Origin: Ruminococcus sp. UBA1828
GTDB taxonomy: Bacteria > Bacillota > Clostridia > Oscillospirales > Ruminococcaceae
Direction of reading: 5' to 3'
Assembly (NCBI GenBank): GCA_002338885.1
Contig: DDJI01000054.1
Location: 3,858-9,652, forward strand
DNA: 5,795 bases
Below, one piece after another: positions 1 through 5,795 of the stretch (the stretch's first letter is position 1; every line of letters begins with the position of its first letter). The translations under genes and the position numbers were made by a program. The notes below the pieces were generated by a model. It searched no databases. It worked only from the letters and a program-made list of their open reading frames with translations, and was not told the DNA's origin.

Positions 1-188
1 ATCTTGAGCTTGTAAAAGCTGAGGACGGAAAGAGAATCATGGACTTTTTGTCCGGAGTTGCTTTTGCAAACGGCGCTACGATAAAGATGACCGCTCAAAA
101 GACTTTTGTTATCATGCCTAAGAACGTTGGATTCAGCGGCGTTGACCTGATGAGTGAGTTAGAAAATAACGGTTACAGCTTTACATGA
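1..188 (+). CDS. sepF: Cell division protein SepF, C-terminal part (5' end outside window)
   Basis: Reading codons from base 3 gives 61 residues ending at TGA 186-188; the start lies upstream of the window. The visible part matches the conserved SepF core (DUF552): a basic RIMDFLSG segment, then a beta-rich stretch with FANGATIKM and FVIMPKNV, ending in a short acidic tail (SELENNGYSFT). In the family this globular domain dimerises, polymerises into rings and binds the FtsZ C-terminus, while an N-terminal amphipathic helix (not visible here) anchors it to the membrane; SepF acts at the early and late Z-ring. The stop overlaps the ylmH start as ATGA, so the two are probably translationally coupled. 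The sepF-ylmH-divIVA order downstream supports the call. Identification rests on motif recall and gene order, not on an alignment. Confidence 0.9.
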   Translation, partial: LELVKAEDGKRIMDFLSGVAFANGATIKMTAQKTFVIMPKNVGFSGVDLMSELENNGYSFT

Positions 189-943
189 ATGATATAAAAA
201 TCCTTTCTTCAGCTACGGACGAAGAAAGGATTTTAACAAGACACGTCATTGATCTTGCAAAGCAAGCTGATTCGTCCGGCAAAGCTAAGTACACTCGTTT
301 TCTTGATGAAAGGCAGCTCGCCCTGTGCGAAGCAGCTCTGAAAAAAGAAGGGTATTTAAACTACTCGGCAATCGGCGGGTATGATGACGCCGAGAGAAGA
401 ATCATAGCATTTGACGGGTACGGATTTAAGGAGCCGTTTTGCGCGTTGGTGTTTAATTATCGCGAAGCGGACAAGCCGTCGCATCGTGATTTTTTGGGAG
501 CGGTTATGTCTCTTGAAATTAAGCGCGAGATGATAGGCGATATACTTGTGGGCAAAAAGAGGACGGTTATATTTGTTTTGAACACCGTAGCTCCGCTTGT
601 CAAGGAAATATCGAGAGTGGGAAGATGCGGAGTAAGGGTGACACGCGATTTTTGCATCGAGGATATACCGCAAAGGCAGTTTGACGAGATCAGTGCAACT
701 GTTTCATCACTCAGGCTTGACGCTGTGCTGTCTGCTGCTTTAAGGCTGTCCCGTGAAAAGACGCAGGAGCTTATAAAATCCAAGGGCGTGACGTTAAACC
801 ACGTCATTACATATGAGCCGAGCGAAAAAATGTCGGAAAGCGACGTTTTTTCTGTTAAGGGCGCGGGCAAGTTTGAGCTGTCCCGCATCGGCGGATTATC
901 AAAAAAAGAAAGGATCTTTATCAGTATAAATAAGTTCAAATAA
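185..943 (+). CDS. ylmH: YlmH-family RNA-binding protein with C-terminal S4 domain
   Basis: A 252-residue protein of the usual YlmH length. The N-terminal two thirds carries family signatures: TRFLDERQ at about 37-44, GGYDDAERRIIAF at 64-76, and HRDFLGAVMSL followed by IKREMIGDILVG at about 100-123. An S4 RNA-binding domain lies at about 177-238, with the typical LRLDAVLSAALRLSR and a loop before VTLNHV. YlmH is cytoplasmic and ribosome-associated; in Bacillus subtilis it has been linked to ribosome-associated quality control, as a relative of the S4 protein RqcP, and in streptococci its gene belongs to the division cluster. The ATG at 185 overlaps the sepF stop by four bases and has no clear Shine-Dalgarno, which fits translational coupling. 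The gene usually seen between sepF and ylmH (ylmG, YGGT family) is absent. The family call is firm; the exact cellular role in this organism is inferred. Confidence 0.92.
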   Translation: MNDIKILSSATDEERILTRHVIDLAKQADSSGKAKYTRFLDERQLALCEAALKKEGYLNYSAIGGYDDAERRIIAFDGYGFKEPFCALVFNYREADKPSHRDFLGAVMSLEIKREMIGDILVGKKRTVIFVLNTVAPLVKEISRVGRCGVRVTRDFCIEDIPQRQFDEISATVSSLRLDAVLSAALRLSREKTQELIKSKGVTLNHVITYEPSEKMSESDVFSVKGAGKFELSRIGGLSKKERIFISINKFK

Positions 944-946
944 TTC

Positions 947-953
947 AAGGAGG
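947..953 (+). promoter_or_regulatory. Strong ribosome binding site of divIVA
   Basis: AAGGAGG is a perfect Shine-Dalgarno core. It directly abuts the ATG at 954 (no spacer) but lies 6 bases before the in-frame ATG at 960, so it favours 960 as the true start of divIVA. It follows the ylmH stop by only 3 bases. Confidence 0.85.
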
Positions 954-959
954 ATGGGC

Positions 960-1736
960 ATGAATCCAAAGGATATCGTTTCAAAGAAATTTGAAAAAGG
1001 CTTCGGCTACAAAGCAGAAGAGGTAGACGAGTTTTTGAAGAGCGTGGCGGTTGCTTATGCATCTGCGGTGAAGGAAAAAGAAGAAAGCGAAGCTAAGATA
1101 ATTAAGCTTATCGAGAAGATAAATGAATATCGCAACGACGAGGATGCAATAAGGGATGCTTTGCTTGTTGCGCAGAAGCAAGGCAATAGGATCATTGCAG
1201 ACGCAAAGATCGAGGCAGAAAAGATTATAGGCGACGCCCAGACAAAGCGTGATTCGCTTTTAGCTGAGATTTCTAACGATTGCGATGCGTTGAAGAGGGC
1301 AGAGGTTGAAAAGATCGCTGTGGCGATAAAAGAGGAAAACGAAAAGCTCAACGCAGTTGTCGCAGCGTCTAAGACTCAATCCGAGCTTCAAAACGACAAG
1401 CTCAACAAGCTCAAGCTTGAGGTAAGCGACTTTAAGAAGAAACTCATTCTCATACTCAATGAGCAGATTAAGATTGCGTCATCGCTGCCGGAGCTGAGCG
1501 ACGACGAGATTAAAAAGATTGTTTCCGGTCAGGTTAAGCCCGCTGTAGAGGCAAAGCCTGCCGAGCCTAAGCCTGCAAGCGAACAGGCAAAGCCCGCTGC
1601 GGAAGAGGTTAAGAAGCCGGCAGCTGACAGGTCTCGTTCCGTTCCTGCGTTCGGATTCGGAGAGGGCGGATACAAAAAGCAGGACTACTCCACTATGGAG
1701 CTTAAATTTGGACACAACCAAAACAACAAAAAATAA
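960..1736 (+). CDS. divIVA: DivIVA-family pole/septum organising protein
   Basis: From ATG 960 the product has 258 residues; the in-frame ATG at 954 would add two but touches the ribosome binding site. Residues 1-60 form the DivIVA N-terminal domain: NPKDIVSKKFEKGFGY, then EEVDEFL, which in the family binds curved membrane through a short loop and starts a parallel coiled coil. Residues about 35-175 are charged heptad-like helix, including ALLVAQKQGNRIIADAKIEAEKII, typical of the second coiled coil, and SDFKKKLILILNEQIKI near 156-172 resembles the conserved end of the core. A linker rich in K, P, A and E follows (about 191-226), then a Gly/aromatic tail ending with TMELKFGHN. At 258 residues it is much longer than B. 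subtilis DivIVA (about 164). DivIVA recruits division, chromosome-anchoring or wall-growth proteins to poles and septa; which partners apply here is unknown. The membrane loop is one residue shorter than the usual F-x-K-x-x-x-G-Y spacing. Confidence 0.93.
   Translation: MNPKDIVSKKFEKGFGYKAEEVDEFLKSVAVAYASAVKEKEESEAKIIKLIEKINEYRNDEDAIRDALLVAQKQGNRIIADAKIEAEKIIGDAQTKRDSLLAEISNDCDALKRAEVEKIAVAIKEENEKLNAVVAASKTQSELQNDKLNKLKLEVSDFKKKLILILNEQIKIASSLPELSDDEIKKIVSGQVKPAVEAKPAEPKPASEQAKPAAEEVKKPAADRSRSVPAFGFGEGGYKKQDYSTMELKFGHNQNNKK
1536..1625 (+). repeat. Imperfect KPA-repeat linker inside divIVA
   Basis: Residues 193-222 of DivIVA contain five KPA triplets (starting at residues 193, 199, 204, 211 and 219), separated by short acidic or alanine-rich spacers. 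The DNA is degenerate between copies (AAG CCC GCT, AAG CCT GCC, AAG CCT GCA), so this is repeated at protein level rather than a recent exact DNA duplication. It is probably a flexible, disordered spacer between the coiled coil and the C-terminal tail. Confidence 0.7.
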
Positions 1737-1781
1737 ATTTGATTGTTTTTAATATTTTCATTTTCGCAAGAGGTATAAATT

Positions 1782-4568
1782 ATGGACTATAACAAGACTC
1801 TGAATCTGCCTGAGACAGAGTATCCGATGAGGGGAAATCTTCCGACAAAAGAGCCTGCTATGATTCAAAAGTGGGACGACGATGAGCTTTACAAGAAAAT
1901 ACTCAAGAAAAATGAGGGCAGACCTTCATACGTACTGCACGACGGTCCTCCGTATGCAAACGGCGACATTCATTTGGGAACGGCTCTTAACAAGATACTT
2001 AAAGATATCATAGTAAAGCAAAAGAACATGAGCGGATATCGCGCAAACTATGTTCCCGGTTGGGACACGCACGGCTTGCCGATAGAGCTAAAGGCGATGA
2101 AGGCGATAGGCGTCGAAAACGGAGCTATTCCTCCGCTTGAATTGAGAAAGCACTGCCGCGAGTTTGCTCTTTCTTACGTGGAAAGCCAAAAGCAGCAGTT
2201 TAAGCGCCTCGGCGTTCTCGGAGATTTTGAAAATCCTTATCTCACTTTAAAGCCCGATTTTGAGGCAAGGCAGATAGAGGTCTTTGGAGAGATGGCAAAG
2301 AAGGGCTATATCTATAAAGGCTTAAAGCCTGTTTATTGGTGCCCCGAGTGTCAGACTGCGCTTGCAGAGGCTGAGATAGAATATCAGGACGATCCGTGCC
2401 AGTCTATATACGTAAAGTTTAAAGTAGTCGATGACAAGGGACTTTTTACAGCGTTGGGACTTGACCTTGATAAGACTTACTTTGTTATATGGACAACCAC
2501 GACATGGACGCTTCCCGGCAACCTTGCAATATGCTTAGGTCCTGATTATGAATACACCGTCGTAAGAGCAAACGGAGAAAACTACATCATGGCTAAGGAG
2601 CTGATTGCTCCTACACTTGCCGCAGCTGGAATAACAGAGTACGACACAATCGGTTCATTTACCGGCAGCGAGCTTGAGTATTGCAAGGCTCAGCACCCGT
2701 TTATGGATCGCATGTCTTTGGTTATCGTCGGAGACCATGTAACGCTTGACAGCGGTACAGGATGCGTTCATACCGCTCCCGGATATGGTGTTGACGACTT
2801 TGAAGTTGCAAAGAAATACGATGAGATCGGCATAGTGGTAGCGGTTGACGGCAAGGGCGTTTTAACATCCGAAGCCGGAATGTTTGCGGGACTTACAACC
2901 GATCAGGCAAATAAGGTTATAGGCGAATACCTTGTAAAGACAGGCGCAATGTTTGCCTCGAGCAAGATTGTTCACCAGTATCCTCACTGCTGGAGATGCA
3001 AGTCTCCCATACTCTTCAGAGCTACTGAACAGTGGTTCTGCTCGGTTGAGGACTATAAAGACGAGACAATAAAGGCTATCGAGGATGTAAAGTGGATTCC
3101 CGCATGGGGCGAGGATAGAATAAAGGGAATGGTAAGAGACCGTTCCGACTGGTGCATATCCCGTCAGCGCACATGGGGTGTTCCTATTCCGATAGTATAC
3201 TGCAAGAACTGCCATAAACCGATTATAAACGATGAGACAATACATGCCATTTCCGATTTGTTCAGACGCGAGGGATCGGATGCATGGTGGAAGTACGAGC
3301 CTGCTGATTTTATACCCAAGTCGGTCAAGTGCGAATGCGGATGCTCGGAATTTGAGAAGGAAACAGACATCATGGATGTTTGGTTTGACTCCGGAGTTAC
3401 GCATACAGCTGTTTTGGATCAAAGACCTGACCTTTCTTCACCGGCTGATTTGTACCTTGAGGGCGCGGATCAATACAGAGGATGGTTCCAGTCATCCTTG
3501 CTTACATCTGTAGTTATAAACGGCAGAGCGCCTTATAAGGCTGTTTGCACTCACGGCTGGGTTGTAGACGGCGAAGGCAAGACTATGCATAAATCTTTGG
3601 GCAACGGAATAGAGCCGAAAGAAATATATGATAAGAACGGCGCAGACATACTCAGATTGTGGGTTGCATCAAGCGACTATCATTCCGATATAAGAATCTC
3701 TAAGGCTATTCTCGCTCAGCTTTCGGAGGCTTATAAAAAGATAAGAAATACCGCAAGGTACATTTTAGGCAACCTCGGCGGATTCAATATTGACACAGAT
3801 GCGGTCCCGTATGAAAAGATGCAGGAGCTTGACAAGTGGGCAATCATGAAGCTTGACAACCTGATCGACAAGGTCAATGATGCGTATAACGAGTTTGATT
3901 TCCACATAGTAATTCATTCTATACACAACTTCTGCGTTGTTGACATGTCAAACTTCTATCTTGATATCATCAAGGACAGGCTTTACTGCGAGGCGCCTGA
4001 CAGCGAGCTGAGAAGGTCTGCTCAAACCGCCATGTATCGCATACTTTCAGCCATTTCAAGGCTTGTAGCGCCGATACTTTCGTTTACCGCGGATGAAATC
4101 TGGTCGTACATGAATCACTCGGCTTCTGAGAATCCCGAGAGCATATTCTTAAACGATATGCCCGAAAAATCGGGACTTGAGTTTACAAACGAGTTTGTAG
4201 ATAAGTGGACATATATTTACAATATAAGAATAGACGCCAAAAAAGCTCTCGAGCTAAAGCGTGCCGATAAGGTAATAGGCTCTTCACTTGAGGCTGACAT
4301 GGTCATCTATGCAACAGGCGACGAGTACGATAAGCTTATGGCTGTAAAGGATATTCTTCCGACGGCATTTATCGTATCAAGAGTTGAAGTTGTCAAGGAT
4401 GGCGAGCCTGAATTTAAGGGTGAAACTACGGGCCTCGGCTTCACGATTAAGAAGGCGTCGGGCAATAAGTGCGAAAGGTGCTGGATGTACTCCGATACTG
4501 TCGGAAGCTGTCCTGAGCATCCTACGCTCTGCGCGCGCTGCGCACACACAGTTGAAAAGGAAAGCTGA
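1782..4568 (+). CDS. ileS: Isoleucyl-tRNA synthetase, bacterial type with editing domain and C-terminal zinc ribbon
   Basis: The 928-residue product charges tRNA-Ile with isoleucine in the cytosol; length matches bacterial class I IleRS. Seen in order: PPYANGDIHLGTALNK at 56-71 (HIGH signature, here HLGT at 64-67); GWDTHGLPIE at 93-102; CPEC at 187-190; the CP1 editing domain with TTTTWTLPGNLA at 238-249 and GTGCVHTAPGYGVDD at 325-339, keeping the His330 and Asp339 expected for hydrolysing Val-tRNA; CWRC at 403-406; WCISRQRTWGVPIP at 457-470; DVWFDSG at 532-538; GWFQ at 567-570; and GKTMHKSLGN at 599-608 in place of KMSKS. An anticodon-binding helical domain (about 640-830) leads to a zinc ribbon with Cys897, 900, 917 and 920. 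The C-terminal ribbon and motif set indicate the common bacterial type rather than the eukaryote-like, mupirocin-resistant type. An AAGAGG at 1768-1773, 8 bases before the ATG, is a fair ribosome binding site. The 45-base gap after divIVA leaves no room for a T-box leader, so expression probably comes from upstream promoters. Confidence 0.98.
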   Translation: MDYNKTLNLPETEYPMRGNLPTKEPAMIQKWDDDELYKKILKKNEGRPSYVLHDGPPYANGDIHLGTALNKILKDIIVKQKNMSGYRANYVPGWDTHGLPIELKAMKAIGVENGAIPPLELRKHCREFALSYVESQKQQFKRLGVLGDFENPYLTLKPDFEARQIEVFGEMAKKGYIYKGLKPVYWCPECQTALAEAEIEYQDDPCQSIYVKFKVVDDKGLFTALGLDLDKTYFVIWTTTTWTLPGNLAICLGPDYEYTVVRANGENYIMAKELIAPTLAAAGITEYDTIGSFTGSELEYCKAQHPFMDRMSLVIVGDHVTLDSGTGCVHTAPGYGVDDFEVAKKYDEIGIVVAVDGKGVLTSEAGMFAGLTTDQANKVIGEYLVKTGAMFASSKIVHQYPHCWRCKSPILFRATEQWFCSVEDYKDETIKAIEDVKWIPAWGEDRIKGMVRDRSDWCISRQRTWGVPIPIVYCKNCHKPIINDETIHAISDLFRREGSDAWWKYEPADFIPKSVKCECGCSEFEKETDIMDVWFDSGVTHTAVLDQRPDLSSPADLYLEGADQYRGWFQSSLLTSVVINGRAPYKAVCTHGWVVDGEGKTMHKSLGNGIEPKEIYDKNGADILRLWVASSDYHSDIRISKAILAQLSEAYKKIRNTARYILGNLGGFNIDTDAVPYEKMQELDKWAIMKLDNLIDKVNDAYNEFDFHIVIHSIHNFCVVDMSNFYLDIIKDRLYCEAPDSELRRSAQTAMYRILSAISRLVAPILSFTADEIWSYMNHSASENPESIFLNDMPEKSGLEFTNEFVDKWTYIYNIRIDAKKALELKRADKVIGSSLEADMVIYATGDEYDKLMAVKDILPTAFIVSRVEVVKDGEPEFKGETTGLGFTIKKASGNKCERCWMYSDTVGSCPEHPTLCARCAHTVEKES

Positions 4569-4582
4569 TTTTTTGAATCAAT

Positions 4583-4616
4583 GTTCGGTTGCCGTGCATA
4601 GCTGCGGCAATCGAGC
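4583..4616 (+). other. 12-bp stem-loop in the ileS-lspA gap
   Basis: Bases 4583-4594 (GTTCGGTTGCCG) pair with 4605-4616 (CGGCAATCGAGC) over 12 positions with two G-U wobbles, closing a 10-base loop TGCATAGCTG. The loop could add two further G-C pairs around ATA. What follows is TTTGCTGTT, an interrupted U-tract, so this is at best a leaky terminator. It begins 14 bases after the ileS stop and ends 8 bases before the lspA ribosome binding site. It could attenuate readthrough, protect or direct processing of the mRNA, or be incidental. The pairing is seen; the role is inferred. Confidence 0.55.
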
Positions 4617-4624
4617 TTTGCTGT

Positions 4625-4634
4625 TAAAGGGGTG
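4625..4634 (+). promoter_or_regulatory. Ribosome binding site deciding the lspA start
   Basis: TAAAGGGGTG differs at two positions from the anti-Shine-Dalgarno complement TAAGGAGGTG. It overlaps the possible GTG start at 4632 but lies 6 bases before the in-frame TTG at 4641, which favours TTG as the start of lspA. Confidence 0.6.
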
Positions 4635-4640
4635 TATCGT

Positions 4641-5240
4641 TTGCTGATAATCTCACTGGTTGTTGCGCTTGTTTTAGTGGGCGTAGATCAGCTTATAAAG
4701 TATCTGATTGTACAAAACTATGAGGTCTGTACCGGATATATAAAATCATACTACACGTTTTCCATAGGCGACTTTGACGTATTCAGTCTTACTCATATAC
4801 GAAACAGCGGCGCAGGATGGAGCATTCTTGAGGGCAAGACGGTGTTTTTGATAGCGTTTACCTCACTCATCATGCTTGTCATATTGTTTTACATGATAAT
4901 CCAGCGCAAGACGATGAACAAATTTGAGATGCTCAGCCTTGCATTGATACTTGCCGGAGGCGTGGGAAATCTCATCGACAGGGCGAGAATGATCATCGAT
5001 CCCGAATTTACCGGAGTTATCGACTACATCAAGCTTGATTTTATCAACTTCCCGATATTTAATTTTGCGGATATATGCGTGGTTGTCGGCGGAATAAGCT
5101 TGATTGTCGTGTTTGCGGTGCTCGAAGCGAAGGCGGCAAAGAAAAACAAGCTTGAAAATGCGGCAAAGAGTGCAGCGATGCAGACTGATGCCCAAAATCA
5201 GGACAATGTAAACGCCGACGGCGGCGATAACAATGCTTAG
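4641..5240 (+). CDS. lspA: Lipoprotein signal peptidase (signal peptidase II)
   Basis: An inner-membrane aspartyl protease that removes the signal peptide from diacylglyceryl-modified prolipoproteins, acting after Lgt. With the TTG start the product has 199 residues; the GTG at 4632 would add three but overlaps the ribosome binding site. Visible features (TTG numbering): a first membrane segment at about 1-14 followed by DQLIKYL; HIRNSGAGWSIL at 52-63, the conserved N-x-G-A-x-W region; a second membrane segment about 66-87; a third about 97-110 running into GGVGNLIDR with catalytic Asp113; FPIFNFAD with catalytic Asp144; and a last membrane segment to about 161. Both catalytic aspartates are present, so the enzyme should be active. 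After the last segment comes an unusual tail of about 37 residues, rich in Lys/Ala and then Asn/Asp/Gln, longer than the short basic end of most LspA proteins. The position between ileS and rluD is classical. The end overlaps the next gene by 8 bases. Confidence 0.96.
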   Translation: MLIISLVVALVLVGVDQLIKYLIVQNYEVCTGYIKSYYTFSIGDFDVFSLTHIRNSGAGWSILEGKTVFLIAFTSLIMLVILFYMIIQRKTMNKFEMLSLALILAGGVGNLIDRARMIIDPEFTGVIDYIKLDFINFPIFNFADICVVVGGISLIVVFAVLEAKAAKKNKLENAAKSAAMQTDAQNQDNVNADGGDNNA

Positions 5241-5795
5241 CTATGAACTGATACCGGAACAGTCCGATGCAGGATGCAGGATTGATAAGTGGCTGACAGA
5301 GCAAACGGAAATAGATCTAACTCGCTCCGCCGTAGCAAAGCTTATTGACGCCGGAAAAGTGTGCGTCAATGGCGCTCCGGTGAACAAGAGCCGCAAGGTT
5401 GTTCCCGGTGAGCTTGTCAGGATAGAAATACCGGATCCCGTGGATTCAAACATCGTCCCGGAGGACATACCGATTGACGTTGTGTACGAAGATGATTATC
5501 TGCTTGTTGTAAACAAACCTCAGGGGATGGTTGTTCATCCTGCTGCGGGAAATTACGAAGGAACGCTTGTAAACGCTTTATTGTATAGATACAAAGATGG
5601 GCTTTCCGGAATTAACGGGGTGATTCGCCCCGGGATAGTGCACAGGATAGACAAAAACACAAGCGGACTATTGATTGTTGCCAAGACGGACAAGGCTCAT
5701 ATCGGCCTTGCTGAGCAAATAAAGGTACATAGCTTTACACGCGAGTACGAGGCTATATGCGTCGGCAAGTTTAAGGAATATACAGGAACAATTGA
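5233..5795 (+). CDS. RluD-family 23S rRNA pseudouridine synthase, N-terminal part (3' end outside window)
   Basis: The first 187 codons are present; the frame stays open to the window end. An S4 RNA-binding domain covers about residues 13-75 (CRIDKWLTEQ, LTRSAVAKLIDAGKVCVNG, KVVPGELVRI). The catalytic pseudouridine synthase domain starts near 83 with VVYEDDYLLVVNKPQGMVVHP, and HRIDKNTSGLLIVAK at 137-151 carries the conserved HRxDxxTSG motif, so Asp140 is the expected catalytic residue. The family converts uridines to pseudouridine in large-subunit rRNA; E. coli RluD modifies helix 69. This is the likely equivalent of B. subtilis ylyB, which also follows lspA. ATG 5233 is the only plausible start: an in-frame stop lies at 5209-5211 and the next Met is residue 99. 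The upstream GGCGGCG is a weak ribosome binding site, so coupling to lspA through the 8-base overlap is likely. Exact rRNA target positions cannot be read from sequence. Confidence 0.94.
   Translation, partial: MLSYELIPEQSDAGCRIDKWLTEQTEIDLTRSAVAKLIDAGKVCVNGAPVNKSRKVVPGELVRIEIPDPVDSNIVPEDIPIDVVYEDDYLLVVNKPQGMVVHPAAGNYEGTLVNALLYRYKDGLSGINGVIRPGIVHRIDKNTSGLLIVAKTDKAHIGLAEQIKVHSFTREYEAICVGKFKEYTGTI

Noticed and set aside
457..1062. Open frame of 201 codons on the - strand across ylmH and divIVA
   Set aside because: It lies antisense to two well-supported genes, and its Ser/Leu-rich product shows no family motifs; it is a reading-frame shadow.
1739..1779. Possible promoter before ileS (TTGATT and TATAAA)
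   Set aside because: The two hexamers are about 29 bases apart, far from the usual 17, and TATAAA almost touches the start codon; AT-richness explains both.
2862..3422. Open frame of 186 codons on the - strand inside ileS
   Set aside because: Fully antisense to the catalytic core of IleRS, with no recognisable domain; treated as a shadow of ileS.
3232..3513. Open frame of 93 codons on the + strand in another frame of ileS
   Set aside because: Embedded in the uninterrupted ileS frame around the conserved DVWFDSG region, without a family signature.
4529..4542. GCGCGCGC-type alternating stretch near the end of ileS
   Set aside because: It encodes the zinc ribbon residues around Cys917 and Cys920 and is explained by coding for Cys-Ala-Arg-Cys-Ala.
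4569..4574. Run of six T right after the ileS stop as a terminator
   Set aside because: No stem-loop precedes it, and the operon continues in the same direction.
4384..4647. Open frame of 87 codons on the + strand spanning the end of ileS and the gap before lspA
   Set aside because: Mostly out-of-frame ileS sequence with arginine-rich composition; it ends within lspA and has no convincing ribosome binding site.

Overview
The window is a single-strand, tightly packed block of conserved housekeeping genes. All genes read on the + strand: 3' end of sepF, ylmH, divIVA, ileS, lspA, and the 5' part of an rluD-type pseudouridine synthase gene. This is the downstream part of the division and cell-wall (dcw) neighbourhood of Gram-positive Bacillota (Firmicutes). 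SepF, YlmH and DivIVA together, an IleRS with Clostridia-like signature variants, Shine-Dalgarno-led starts and moderate GC point to a low-to-mid GC Gram-positive, most likely a member of Clostridia. Genus or family cannot be fixed from this sequence alone.

Layout: bases 1-188 hold the last 61 codons of sepF (FtsZ-anchoring division protein). ylmH (185-943) overlaps it by ATGA. divIVA (960-1736) follows a strong Shine-Dalgarno that favours the second possible ATG over the one at 954. After only 45 bases with no T-box comes ileS (1782-4568), a full-length bacterial-type isoleucyl-tRNA synthetase with its editing domain and C-terminal zinc ribbon. A 12-bp hairpin sits in the ileS-lspA gap. lspA (probably TTG start at 4641, to 5240) encodes lipoprotein signal peptidase, with an unusual hydrophilic C-terminal tail. 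The rluD-type gene starts at 5233, inside the end of lspA, and runs off the window.

The genes join two themes. SepF and DivIVA organise septum and pole at the membrane. YlmH (S4-domain RNA binder), IleRS and RluD serve translation and ribosome maturation, and LspA matures lipoproteins. Overlaps and short gaps suggest a common transcript. I see no promoter, intrinsic terminator with a proper U-tract, tRNA, mobile element, CRISPR or foreign-looking segment.

I found no undescribed system here. The points worth a second look are modest: absence of a T-box before ileS, the ileS-lspA hairpin, a shortened membrane-binding loop and a KPA-repeat linker with a C-terminal tail in DivIVA, variant HIGH/KMSKS signatures in IleRS, the LspA tail, and the lack of ylmG between sepF and ylmH.
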